Shown: positions 1 to 8,969 of the stretch, one piece after another
Position numbering within the stretch: position 1 is the first letter of the stretch
Layout of the letters: each line of letters begins with the position of its first letter
Assembly (NCBI RefSeq): GCF_028858725.1
Contig: NC_084774.1
Coordinates: 5,492,001 to 5,556,000 of the forward strand
Origin: Colius striatus
Lineage: Eukaryota > Chordata > Aves > Coliiformes > Coliidae
Length of the DNA stretch: 64,000 nucleotides
Direction of reading: 5' to 3'
Position numbers and translations under genes: made by a program
The notes under the pieces: model-generated
The model's input: only the letters and a program-made list of their open reading frames with translations
Databases searched by the model: none
What the model was told of the DNA's origin: nothing

Positions 1-172
1 TGCAGTGCCACACTCCAGGCAGCCAGCGGCACCAAGGAGATGTCCTGCAGTGGCACGCTCCAGGCTGCCAAAAGCAGTAAAGAAGAGCCGTTCTGCAGCA
101 GCACAATCCAGCCAGGCAGAAGCAGGGCTGATGGGAGCTCTTGAAGCGCCACGCCCCAGGTGGCGAATCTAG
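1..172 (+). CDS. Copy 0: 3' end of an array gene (truncated by window edge)
   Basis: This is the last part of the coding exon, in the frame whose codons start at position 2. It encodes the arginine/proline-rich basic tail that ends in Arg-Trp-Arg-Ile and a TAG at 170-172. It carries the CAC (His) codon early in the tail that otherwise occurs only in the four copies with a premature stop (4, 6, 8, 15). The missing upstream part is therefore probably also of that broken class, which cannot be seen here. A type A spacer follows. Confidence 0.7.
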   Translation, partial: AVPHSRQPAAPRRCPAVARSRLPKAVKKSRSAAAQSSQAEAGLMGALEAPRPRWRI

Positions 173-771
173 AAATAGTTAATGTTTTTGCAGGGTGCAG
201 CCAAGGCATTAAGACAAAGAATTTCTCCCCCTGTTTGATTGCTCATGCTGTAGTGCCTGAGGAGTTTTAAATTTTAAGTAAGACAAAACTCCCTCCTGGG
301 CTCTCCAGTTCCAGTCCAGAGACTGGCAATATCGAAGTTCAGCCACTACAGGATTTTTAATGCAAATAAAGCAGACTCCAAATTGACAGAAAAACACCCC
401 AGAAAGTTGGGTCTTCTTTCCTCCCCACTCACAGAGCACTGCTTGTTCCTAAGCCCCAGGACAGCCAAGCCAGGCTGGTAACATCCACACCAGGATGAGC
501 AGCATTTTCCAATCAAAAGCTAATTGTCTTTCTACTCCTTAACTATGCAAGGCCTTGCTCATTCTCTGTCTCTCAGTCGTTCTTAAGAAACACTCTGCAA
601 TGCAGGATACCCAGCACTACCTGGATTTACAGCATCAGTGCAGTTCAGGGACAGTTCCCAAGCATGTGCCAGGCTCACACACAAGTCATTCTGCTGAGCC
701 CGTGGGGGCCGAGGTTGCCCGGTGACCATGAGGCCTCTGTGACATCGGCGGCCATGTCAGCGTGGGGCAGC
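173..771. repeat. Spacer A (599 bp) between copies 0 and 1
   Basis: The first 112 bp are the gene's own 3' flank. The next 408 bp match 42062-42469 of the long spacer and include an AATAAA at 365-370, a plausible poly(A) signal 193 bp after the stop. The last 79 bp are the GC-rich promoter that matches 45741-45819. No coding potential is recognised. Confidence 0.85.
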
Positions 772-778
772 TATAAAA
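693..778 (+). promoter_or_regulatory. Type A promoter of copy 1
   Basis: A TATAAAA box at 772-778 lies about 44 bp before the exon 1 splice donor (GTGAGT at 822), so exon 1 would be only about 20 nt if transcription starts about 30 bp downstream of the TATA. Upstream is GTTGCCCGGTGACC (714-727), close to the RFX X-box palindrome. Next come TGACATCG (740-747), a weak CRE-like site, and a GGCCATGTC core resembling a YY1 site. The same block precedes copies 3, 5, 7, 9, 11, 14 and 17. The site names are motif resemblance only. Confidence 0.65.
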
Positions 779-1016
779 GGGGGCCGCGGGCAGCAAGGGT
801 CCAGGACGCGCTGAGGCAGCGGTGAGTGCACGGGCGGCGGGAGGAGGGGACAGGCACCGGAAGGAGGGCCCTGGGGGTGGGCTCTGCTCTGGCACCCAGG
901 GCCTTGAGCCTCCCGGCTGCCTCGGCCCCTCTCCAAGCGGACCCAGCCCCTGGCCCCGCTGCCAGCTCCCTCCCTCCCACCCCGCTCAACCGCTTCTCTC
1001 CCTCTTCCTGCAGGCC

Positions 1017-2099
1017 ATGAGGCTCACAGTCTTCTTTGCCTATGTTGCGCTACTTCTCACCAGAGCACAGCCGGTCACCGATGGCCTAGACGAGGCCACA
1101 CTCGAGCACATGAGGGAGCGTGAGGATCAGCTGAAAGTGGAGATGATTCAGCTAGCAGAGCAGCTGGCCAGGAGGCACGAGACACACCAAACCCCCTGTG
1201 GCTTTGCCTGTGGAGTCCTGCTCTTTACTGACTGGCACCAGTGGCAATTCTGGGCTGCTACTACAGTCCTGGAATTGCTCCTGTACTTGTGGCTCTATTG
1301 GCGGCCCAAGAGAAGGAGCCCTGAAGCAGATGGAAGCAGGGAAGAGGAGAGCTCCAGCAGGGATGCACTCCAGGCGGATGGAAGCAAGGGAGAGGAGAGT
1401 TCCTGCAGTGACACGTTCCAGCCAGCCAGCAGCAGGGAACAGGAGACTTTCTGCAGAGATATTTTCCAGCCACTCTTCAGGAGCAAAGAGGAGACTATGT
1501 GCAGTGACACGCTCCAGCCACCCTTCAGCAGGGAAGAGGACAGGTCCTGCAGTGACATGCTCCAGCCACCATTCAGCAGGGAAGAGGAGACTTTGTGCAG
1601 TGACACGCTCCAGCCAGCCAGCAGCAGGGAAGAAGAGACTTTCTGCAGAGATATTTTCCAGCCACTCTTCAGGAGCAAAGTGGAGACTTCCTGCAGTGAC
1701 ACGCTCCAGCCACCCTTCAGCAAGGAAGAGGAGACTTTGTGCAGTGACACGCTCCAGCCAGCCAGCAGCAGGGAACAGGAGAGGTCCTGCAGTGACATGC
1801 TCCAGCCACCCTTCAGCAGGGAAGAGGAGAAGTCCTGCAGTGACATGCTCCAGCCACCCTTCAGCAGGGAAGAGGAGAGGTCCTCTGGGGACATGCTCCA
1901 GCCAGGCAGCAGCTGCAACAGGAGAGCTGCAGTGCCACGCTCCAGGCAGCCAGCGGCACCAAGGAGATGTCCTGCAGTGGCACGCTCCAGGCTGCCAAAA
2001 GCAGTAAAGAAGAGCCGTTCTGCAGCGGCACAATCCAGCCAGGCAGAAGCAGGGCTGATGGGAGCTCTTGAAGCGCCACGCCCCAGGTGGCGAATCTAG
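1017..2099 (+). CDS. Copy 1: ITPRIP-like membrane protein with 16-aa repeat tail, 360 aa
   Basis: I chose the ATG at 1017 because it follows a canonical intron (GTGAGT at 822, pyrimidine tract, CAG at 1011-1013). The frame is also open through the intron, but translating it gives low-complexity sequence. Residues 1-18 form a signal peptide and 24-55 a charged heptad-like ectodomain. Residues about 76-95 are a Trp-rich membrane span, followed by a basic RPKRR stop-transfer. From about residue 98 to 300 the protein is built of 16-residue units, with Cys at 130, 146, 162 and every 16 up to 274, and each unit carries LQP plus an acidic SREEE-like stretch. Residues 301-360 are a basic Arg/Pro/Ala tail. 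The N-terminal pattern (LDEAT..., then WQFWA before the span) matches my memory of avian ITPRIPL1-like proteins. The Mab-21/nucleotidyltransferase-like domain of that family is absent. The function is unknown. Confidence 0.75.
   Translation: MRLTVFFAYVALLLTRAQPVTDGLDEATLEHMREREDQLKVEMIQLAEQLARRHETHQTPCGFACGVLLFTDWHQWQFWAATTVLELLLYLWLYWRPKRRSPEADGSREEESSSRDALQADGSKGEESSCSDTFQPASSREQETFCRDIFQPLFRSKEETMCSDTLQPPFSREEDRSCSDMLQPPFSREEETLCSDTLQPASSREEETFCRDIFQPLFRSKVETSCSDTLQPPFSKEEETLCSDTLQPASSREQERSCSDMLQPPFSREEEKSCSDMLQPPFSREEERSSGDMLQPGSSCNRRAAVPRSRQPAAPRRCPAVARSRLPKAVKKSRSAAAQSSQAEAGLMGALEAPRPRWRI
1390..2075 (+). repeat. 48-bp coding minisatellite of copy 1
   Basis: Units of 48 bp contain a CTGCAGTGACA-like core followed by CTCCAGCCA. 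Ten units keep exact period 48 from the core at about 1403 up to the degenerate unit at 1883. Three further diverged units continue to about 2070 with spacings of 44, 45 and 48 bp. The 44-bp step puts the tail of the gene in a different reading frame from the repeats. The same minisatellite, with fewer units, is present in every other copy and explains most of the length differences. Confidence 0.9.
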
Positions 2100-3856
2100 A
2101 AAAAGTTAATGTTTTTGCAGGGTGGAGCCAAGGCATTAAGACAAAGAATTTCTCCCCCTGTTTGATTGCTCATGCTGTAGTGCCTGAGGAGTTTTAAATT
2201 TTAAGTAAGACTGGGGGGGAGGAGTGATAAGATAGTGAATCCCCTGAGGGGGTTGTAGGCTCCTCCGGAAGTTGTAAACCTTGGAGTACCTAATCAATGG
2301 GGAATCAAGGGAGGCATAAGGAATAAAAAGCCTCTTTTCTTCCTCTTCTCTTCGAGTTTGACCCTGTACATAGTTGGTTGTTCAGTAGTTGGAACAGTTT
2401 GTGAAGATCGGCACCCCAGGAGAAGGACTCACTTCAGAGAGGTGCATGAAGGAGAGTCTCCCATGGGAGGGTGAAGTACTGAGGCCTGAACTATAGGCAT
2501 GAAAGATGGATTGTCCTTAATGAAAGATGTAGTTTAGGTAGAAGGACTCACACTGGAGCAATCTGCTCCTGAACAACTGCACACTTTGGAAGGAACCCAT
2601 GGTGGAGTCGTCCATGAAGAACTGCAGCTGTGGGAAGGACTCACGTTGGACAAGATGGTGGAGAACAGTCTCCCACAGAGGAAGCAGCTGCAGACACAAT
2701 CCGTGACCATCTGACCATAACTCCCATTCACCATCTCCCTTTGCTGTGGGGAGAAAAGGCAGAGACCCAGGGCGAAGGGAGAGGTGGGGAGAAGGTGTTT
2801 TAAGATGTAGTTGTTATTTCTTATTACTTTTCTTTGTTCTGATTAGCAATAAACTAATTGTCCCCAAGTTCAGGCTGAGTTATCTGAGAGTGTAATTTCT
2901 GAATGACCTCCCTGCTTCCACTTCTGCCTTGGAAAGCTCTTTCCCTGACACTTCATACCAAAGGGTCTCATGTGGTCATTCATGTGGCACAATTACCTCA
3001 ATGGCCTGCACATTACAACTTACATTAACACTTATACTACAACACAGCATTGCTCCCAATCTCAGGGAAGGTACAGCATGGAAGCGCTCTCAGCATGGGC
3101 ACAGCTGCCTCAGGTGTGTGAGGAATCCACCCCACAGCAACTCCCTGCAACACTCATGGAGGCTGCAGCAGAGCAGAGACTTGGCAGCCAGGCTCCATGA
3201 TGCCCTGTGGGGATGAGATGGTCCTCTAGAGCTGATCAGCAGCACATTTGGTGCCCTGAGCCAAAAGTCTGCCCTGTCTTGACAGAGTGCCATCCTTTGT
3301 GTGAACTTTGGCCATTATGATAACACCAAACACAGCTGCATCCCGAAGGCCACCCGCCTCCTCCTCCAGTCTGTGCCCTGGATTCTTTGTAAGCTGCACC
3401 TTTAAATACTGTGGACACTGAGGGGCAGAAGAAAGGCCACATGTATCCACATTTCAAGGTGTCCCTGGGTATCCTGTCAGCCAGCCAAGTTTTACCTTCC
3501 TGGCCCTTTTGCTGCGGGAGCTGCCCTCAAGCGTGTGCAGCCAATCGGTTCATCCCAGGCTACAGAAGCAAGGCTGCAGCCAAGAAAAAGGTTTAGAACC
3601 AGCAAAGGGTGACATGCAGAAGCAAACTTCCAGCCCCAGGTTTCATATTCCTTTAGAGAGGTCCCAGGGTATTTTGACAGCCAGCAAAGTTCTACCTTTG
3701 TAGTCCTTTTTGAAATTGTGTCCAGAGTGCTGGCTGGTTAGGTTTCGCTTTACTGACTTCACTGAGGGATGTTTCTGACAGCACTTTTCTCTCTTGCAGT
3801 GGTCATTCTTCTCTTTCTTTATATAAACAGAGAGAATGGAAATGAACTTGAAGAGC
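2100..3856. repeat. Spacer B (1757 bp) between copies 1 and 2
   Basis: After the shared 112-bp 3' flank comes an LTR-like stretch (about 2212-2930) with AATAAA at 2322-2327 and 2848-2853. Unassigned sequence follows, then pieces of the ~190-bp diverged repeat (about 3400-3705), then a 146-bp AT-richer piece (about 3711-3856) that serves as the upstream part of the next promoter. The blocks match 39124-40472, 40662-40923 and 42895-43007 of the long spacer, plus 33 bp missing from the latter. Only short, unsupported open frames are seen. Confidence 0.85.
2212..2930 (+). mobile_element. Diverged retroviral LTR fragment (avian ERVL-type LTR resemblance)
   Basis: The order of short motifs resembles the common avian ERVL-type LTR as I remember it. 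It includes a GTCTCCCATGGGAGGG stretch, ACCATAACTCCCATTC, GGTGTTTTAAGAT, an A/T-rich run ending in an AATAAA, and CCCCAAGTTCAGGCTGAG. Neither terminus is certain and no target duplication was found. The element is present at the same offset in every type B and long spacer, so it was inserted before the array amplified. Confidence 0.55.
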
Positions 3857-3863
3857 TATAAAA
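3711..3863 (+). promoter_or_regulatory. Type B promoter of copy 2
   Basis: The TATAAAA box (3857-3863) and everything downstream are the same as in type A, but the sequence immediately upstream is unrelated. A TATATAAA occurs about 40 bp further upstream (about 3821), so initiation could be shared or shifted. The X-box-like and YY1-like motifs of type A are missing. The same upstream block precedes copies 4, 6, 8, 10, 12, 13, 15 and 16. The switch point is an AGCTA shared by both parental sequences. Confidence 0.6.
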
Positions 3864-4102
3864 GGGGGCCGCGGGCAGCAAGGGTCCAGGACGCGCTGAG
3901 GCAGCGGTGAGTGCACGGGCGGCGGGAGGAGGGGGACAGGCACCGGAAGGAGGGCCCTGGGGGTGGGCTCTGCTCTGGCACCCAGGGCCTTGAGCCTCCC
4001 GGCTGCCTCGGCCCCTCTCCAAGCGGACCCAGCCCCTGGCCCCGCTGCCAGCTCCCTCCCTCCCACCCCGCTCAACCGCTTCTCTCCCTCTTCCTGCAGG
4101 CC

Positions 4103-5038
4103 ATGAGGCTCACAGTCTTCTTTGCCTATGTTGCGCTACTTCTCACCAGAGCACAGCCGGTCACCGATGGCCTAGACGAGGCCACACTCGAGCACGTGAG
4201 GGAGCGTGAGGATCAGCTGAAAGTGGAGATGATTCAGCTAACAGAGCAGCTGGCCAGGAGGCACGAGACACACCAAACCCCCTGTGGCTTTGCCTGTGGA
4301 GTCCTGCTCTTTGCTGACTGGCACCAGTGGCAATTCTGGGCTGCTGCTACAGTCCCGGAACTGCTCCTGTACTTGTGGCTCTATTGGCGGCCCAAGAGAA
4401 GGAGCCCTGAAGCAGATGGAAGCAGGGAAGAGGAGAGCTCCAGCAGGGATGCACTCCAGGTGGATGGAAGCAAGGGAGAGGAGAGTTCCTGCAATGACAC
4501 GCTCCAGCCAGCCAGCAGCAGGGAACAGGAGACTTTCTGCAGTGATATTCTCCAGCCACTCTTCAGGAGCAAAGAGGAGACTTTGTGCAGTGACACGCTC
4601 CAGCCAGGCAGCAGCAAAGAGGAGACTTTGTGCAGTGACACGCTCCAGCCACCCTTCAGCAGGGAACAGCAGAGGTCCTGCAGTGACATGCTCCAGCCAC
4701 CCTTCAGCAGGGAAGAGGAGAGGTCCTGCAGTGACATGCTCCAGCCACCCTTCAGCAGGGAAGAGGAGAGGTCCTGCAGTGACATGCTCCAGTCACCCTT
4801 CAACAGGGAAGAGGAGAGGTCCTCTGGGGACACGCTCCAGCCAGGCAGCAGCTGCAACAGGAGAGCTGCAGTGCCACGCTCCAGGCAGCCAGCGGCACCA
4901 AGGAGATGTCCTGCAGTGGCACGCTCCAGGCTGCCAAAAGCAGTAAAGAAGAGCCGTTCTGCAGCGGCACAATCCAGCCAGGCAGAAGCAGGGCTGATGG
5001 GAGCTCTTGAAGCGCCACGCCCCAGGTGGCGAATCTAG
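4103..5038 (+). CDS. Copy 2: ITPRIP-like repeat-tail protein, 311 aa
   Basis: The start follows the acceptor CAG at 4097-4099; the intron runs 3907-4099 (193 bp) and the TATA is at 3857. The signal peptide, ectodomain, membrane span and basic tail are as in copy 1. Differences include Val32, Thr47 and an AAATVPELLL span. There are three fewer repeat units, and one unit is shortened to 15 residues (LQPGSSKEETLC), so the total is 49 residues shorter. It shares these B-body marks with copies 10 and 13. A type A spacer follows. Confidence 0.72.
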   Translation: MRLTVFFAYVALLLTRAQPVTDGLDEATLEHVREREDQLKVEMIQLTEQLARRHETHQTPCGFACGVLLFADWHQWQFWAAATVPELLLYLWLYWRPKRRSPEADGSREEESSSRDALQVDGSKGEESSCNDTLQPASSREQETFCSDILQPLFRSKEETLCSDTLQPGSSKEETLCSDTLQPPFSREQQRSCSDMLQPPFSREEERSCSDMLQPPFSREEERSCSDMLQSPFNREEERSSGDTLQPGSSCNRRAAVPRSRQPAAPRRCPAVARSRLPKAVKKSRSAAAQSSQAEAGLMGALEAPRPRWRI

Positions 5039-5637
5039 AAATAGTTAATGTTTTTGCAGGGTGCAGCCAAGGCATTAAGACAAAGAATTTCTCCCCCTGT
5101 TTGATTGCTCATGCTGTAGTGCCTGAGGAGTTTTAAATTTTAAGTAAGACAAAACTCCCTCCTGGGCTCTCCAGTTCCAGTCCAGAGACTGGCAATATCG
5201 AAGTTCAGCCACTACAGGATTTTTAATGCAAATAAAGCAGACTCCAAATTGACAGAAAAACACCCCAGAAAGTTGGGTCTTCTTTCCTCCCCACTCACAG
5301 AGCACTGCTTGTTCCTAAGCCCCAGGACAGCCAAGCCAGGCTGGTAACATCCACACCAGGATGAGCAGCATTTTCCAATCAAAAGCTAATTGTCTTTCTA
5401 CTCCTTAACTATGCAAGGCCTTGCTCATTCTCTGTCTCTCAGTCGTTCTTAAGAAACACTCTGCAATGCAGGATACCCAGCACTACCTGGATTTACAGCA
5501 TCAGTGCAGTTCAGGGACAGTTCCCAAGCATGTGCCAGGCTCACACACAAGTCATTCTGCTGAGCCCGTGGGGGCCGAGGTTGCCCGGTGACCATGAGGC
5601 CTCTGTGACATCGGCGGCCATGTCAGCGTGGGGCAGC
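5039..5637. repeat. Spacer A (599 bp) between copies 2 and 3
   Basis: It has the same three blocks as the first spacer A, with AATAAA at 5231-5236 and a type A promoter at its right end (TATA at 5638). No difference from 173-771 of consequence was noticed. Confidence 0.85.
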
Positions 5638-5883
5638 TATAAAAGGGGGCCGCGGGCAGCAAGGGTCCAGGACGCGCTGAGGCAGCGGTGAGTGCACGGG
5701 CGGCGGGAGGAGGGGGACAGGCACCGGAAGGAGGGCCCTGGGGGTGGGCTCTGCTCTGGCACCCAGGGCCTTGAGCCTCCCGGCTGCCTCGGCCCCTCTC
5801 CAAGCGGACCCAGCCCCTGGCCCCGCTGCCAGCTCCCTCCCTCCCACCCCGCTCAACCGCTTCTCTCCCTCTTCCTGCAGGCC

Positions 5884-6966
5884 ATGAGGCTCACAGTCTT
5901 CTTTGCCTATGTTGCGCTACTTCTCACCAGAGCACAGCCGGTCACCGATGGCCTAGACGAGGCCACACTCGAGCACATGAGGGAGCGTGAGGATCAGCTG
6001 AAAGTGGAGATGATTCAGCTAGCAGAGCAGCTGGCCAGGAGGCACGAGACACACCAAACCCCCTGTGGCTTTGCCTGTGGAGTCCTGCTCTTTACTGACT
6101 GGCACCAGTGGCAATTCTGGGCTGCTACTACAGTCCTGGAATTGCTCCTGTACTTGTGGCTCTATTGGCGGCCCAAGAGAAGGAGCCCTGAAGCAGATGG
6201 AAGCAGGGAAGAGGAGAGCTCCAGCAGGGATGCACTCCAGGCGGATGGAAGCAAGGGAGAGGAGAGTTCCTGCAGTGACACGTTCCAGCCAGCCAGCAGC
6301 AGGGAACAGGAGACTTTCTGCAGAGATATTTTCCAGCCACTCTTCAGGAGCAAAGAGGAGACTTCCTGCAGTGACACGCTCCAGCCACCCTTCAGCAGGG
6401 AAGAGGACAGGTCCTGCAGTGACATGCTCCAGCCACCATTCAGCAGGGAAGAGGAGACTTTGTGCAGTGACACGCTCCAGCCAGCCAGCAGCAGGGAAGA
6501 AGAGACTTTCTGCAGAGATATTTTCCAGCCACTCTTCAGGAGCAAAGTGGAGACTTCCTGCAGTGACACGCTCCAGCCACCCTTCAGCAAGGAAGAGGAG
6601 ACTTTGTGCAGTGACACGCTCCAGCCAGCCAGCAGCAGGGAACAGGAGAGGTCCTGCAGTGACATGCTCCAGCCACCCTTCAGCAGGGAAGAGGAGAAGT
6701 CCTGCAGTGACATGCTCCAGCCACCCTTCAGCAGGGAAGAGGAGAGGTCCTCTGGGGACATGCTCCAGCCAGGCAGCAGCTGCAACAGGAGAGCTGCAGT
6801 GCCACGCTCCAGGCAGCCAGCGGCACCAAGGAGATGTCCTGCAGTGGCACGCTCCAGGCTGCCAAAAGCAGTAAAGAAGAGCCGTTCTGCAGCGGCACAA
6901 TCCAGCCAGGCAGAAGCAGGGCTGATGGGAGCTCTTGAAGCGCCACGCCCCAGGTGGCGAATCTAG
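5884..6966 (+). CDS. Copy 3: ITPRIP-like repeat-tail protein, 360 aa
   Basis: It has a type A promoter (TATA 5638) and an intron ending at 5880. The protein matches copy 1 except for Ser in place of Met161 in the third Cys unit, caused by an ACTTCC/ACTATG block difference that makes this unit look like its neighbour. That change is suggestive of conversion between repeat units. The frame is fully open to the TAG at 6964-6966. Confidence 0.75.
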   Translation: MRLTVFFAYVALLLTRAQPVTDGLDEATLEHMREREDQLKVEMIQLAEQLARRHETHQTPCGFACGVLLFTDWHQWQFWAATTVLELLLYLWLYWRPKRRSPEADGSREEESSSRDALQADGSKGEESSCSDTFQPASSREQETFCRDIFQPLFRSKEETSCSDTLQPPFSREEDRSCSDMLQPPFSREEETLCSDTLQPASSREEETFCRDIFQPLFRSKVETSCSDTLQPPFSKEEETLCSDTLQPASSREQERSCSDMLQPPFSREEEKSCSDMLQPPFSREEERSSGDMLQPGSSCNRRAAVPRSRQPAAPRRCPAVARSRLPKAVKKSRSAAAQSSQAEAGLMGALEAPRPRWRI

Positions 6967-8723
6967 AAAAAGTTAATGTTTTTGCAGGGTGGAGCCAAGG
7001 CATTAAGACAAAGAATTTCTCCCCCTGTTTGATTGCTCATGCTGTAGTGCCTGAGGAGTTTTAAATTTTAAGTAAGACTGGGGGGGAGGAGTGATAAGAT
7101 AGTGAATCCCCTGAGGGGGTTGTAGGCTCCTCCGGAAGTTGTAAACCTTGGAGTACCTAATCAATGGGGAATCAAGGGAGGCATAAGGAATAAAAAGCCT
7201 CTTTTCTTCCTCTTCTCTTCGAGTTTGACCCTGTACATAGTTGGTTGTTCAGTAGTTGGAACAGTTTGTGAAGATCGGCACCCCAGGAGAAGGACTCACT
7301 TCAGAGAGGTGCATGAAGGAGAGTCTCCCATGGGAGGGTGAAGTACTGAGGCCTGAACTATAGGCATGAAAGATGGATTGTCCTTAATGAAAGATGTAGT
7401 TTAGGTAGAAGGACTCACACTGGAGCAATCTGCTCCTGAACAACTGCACACTTTGGAAGGAACCCATGGTGGAGTCGTCCATGAAGAACTGCAGCTGTGG
7501 GAAGGACTCACGTTGGACAAGATGGTGGAGAACAGTCTCCCACAGAGGAAGCAGCTGCAGACACAATCCGTGACCATCTGGCCATAACTCCCATTCACCA
7601 TCTCCCTTTGCTGTGGGGAGAAAAGGCAGAGACCCAGGGCGAAGGGAGAGGTGGGGAGAAGGTGTTTTAAGATGTAGTTGTTATTTCTTATTACTTTTCT
7701 TTGTTCTGATTAGCAATAAACTAATTGTCCCCAAGTTCAGGCTGAGTTATCTGAGAGTGTAATTTCTGAATGACCTCCCTGCTTCCACTTCTGCCTTGGA
7801 AAGCTCTTTCCCTGACACTTCATACCAAAGGGTCTCATGTGGTCATTCATGTGGCACAATTACCTCAATGGCCTGCACATTACAACTTACATTAACACTT
7901 ATACTACAACACAGCATTGCTCCCAATCTCAGGGAAGGTACAGCATGGAAGCGCTCTCAGCATGGGCACAGCTGCCTCAGGTGTGTGAGGAATCCACCCC
8001 ACAGCAACTCCCTGCAACACTCATGGAGGCTGCAGCAGAGCAGAGACTTGGCAGCCAGGCTCCATGATGCCCTGTGGGGATGAGATGGTCCTCTAGAGCT
8101 GATCAGCAGCACATTTGGTGCCCTGAGCCAAAAGTCTGCCCTGTCTTGACAGAGTGCCATCCTTTGTGTGAACTTTGGCCATTATGATAACACCAAACAC
8201 AGCTGCATCCCGAAGGCCACCCGCCTCCTCCTCCAGTCTGTGCCCTGGATTCTTTGTAAGCTGCACCTTTAAATACTGTGGACACTGAGGGGCAGAAGAA
8301 AGGCCACATGTATCCACATTTCAAGGTGTCCCTGGGTATCCTGTCAGCCAGCCAAGTTTTACCTTCCTGGCCCTTTTGCTGCGGGAGCTGCCCTCAAGCG
8401 TGTGCAGCCAATCGGTTCATCCCAGGCTACAGAAGCAAGGCTGCAGCCAAGAAAAAGGTTTAGAACCAGCAAAGGGTGACATGCAGAAGCAAACTTCCAG
8501 CTCCAGGTTTCATATTCCTTTAGAGAGGTCCCAGGGTATTTTGACAGCCAGCAAAGTTCTACCTTTGTAGTCCTTTTTGAAATTGTGTCCAGAGTGCTGG
8601 CTGGTTAGGTTTCGCTTTACTGACTTCACTGAGGGATGTTTCTGACAGCACTTTTCTCTCTTGCAGTGGTCATTCTTCTCTTTCTTTATATAAACAGAGA
8701 GAATGGAAATGAACTTGAAGAGC
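6967..8723. repeat. Spacer B (1757 bp) between copies 3 and 4
   Basis: The layout is as in 2100-3856, with the LTR-like part from about 7079 and AATAAA at 7189 and 7715. It has a private GGCCATAAC variant (about 7580) and the CAGCTCCAGG variant near 8500, shared with the spacers ahead of copies 6, 8, 10 and 15. Confidence 0.85.
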
Positions 8724-8969
8724 TATAAAAGGGGGCCGCGGGCAGCAAGGGTCCAGGACGCGCTGAGGCAGCGGTGAGTGCACGGGCGGCGGGAGGAGGG
8801 GGACAGGCACCGGAAGGAGGGCTCTGGGGGTGGGCTCTGCTCTGGCACCCAGGGCCTTGAGCCTCCCGGCTGCCTCGGCCCCTCTCCAAGCGGACCCAGC
8901 CCCTGGCCCCGCTGCCAGCTCCCTCCCTCCCACCCCGCTCAACCGCTTCTCTCCCTCTTCCTGCAGGCC

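Noticed and set aside
822..1016. In-frame upstream extension giving 425- or 424-residue versions of the array proteins
   Set aside because: It is open only because the 192-193 bp intron has no stops in that frame. GTGAGT, the pyrimidine tract and CAG bracket it, and the signal peptide begins at the ATG right after the acceptor.
1390..1900. Regular 48-bp repeats as a CRISPR-like array
   Set aside because: The whole unit repeats without variable spacers, it is translated, and the genome is vertebrate.
1152..2033. Antisense 293-codon open frame, repeated in each long copy
   Set aside because: It is a shadow of the 48-bp repeat. There is no promoter or splice context on that strand, and the frame follows the repeat number.
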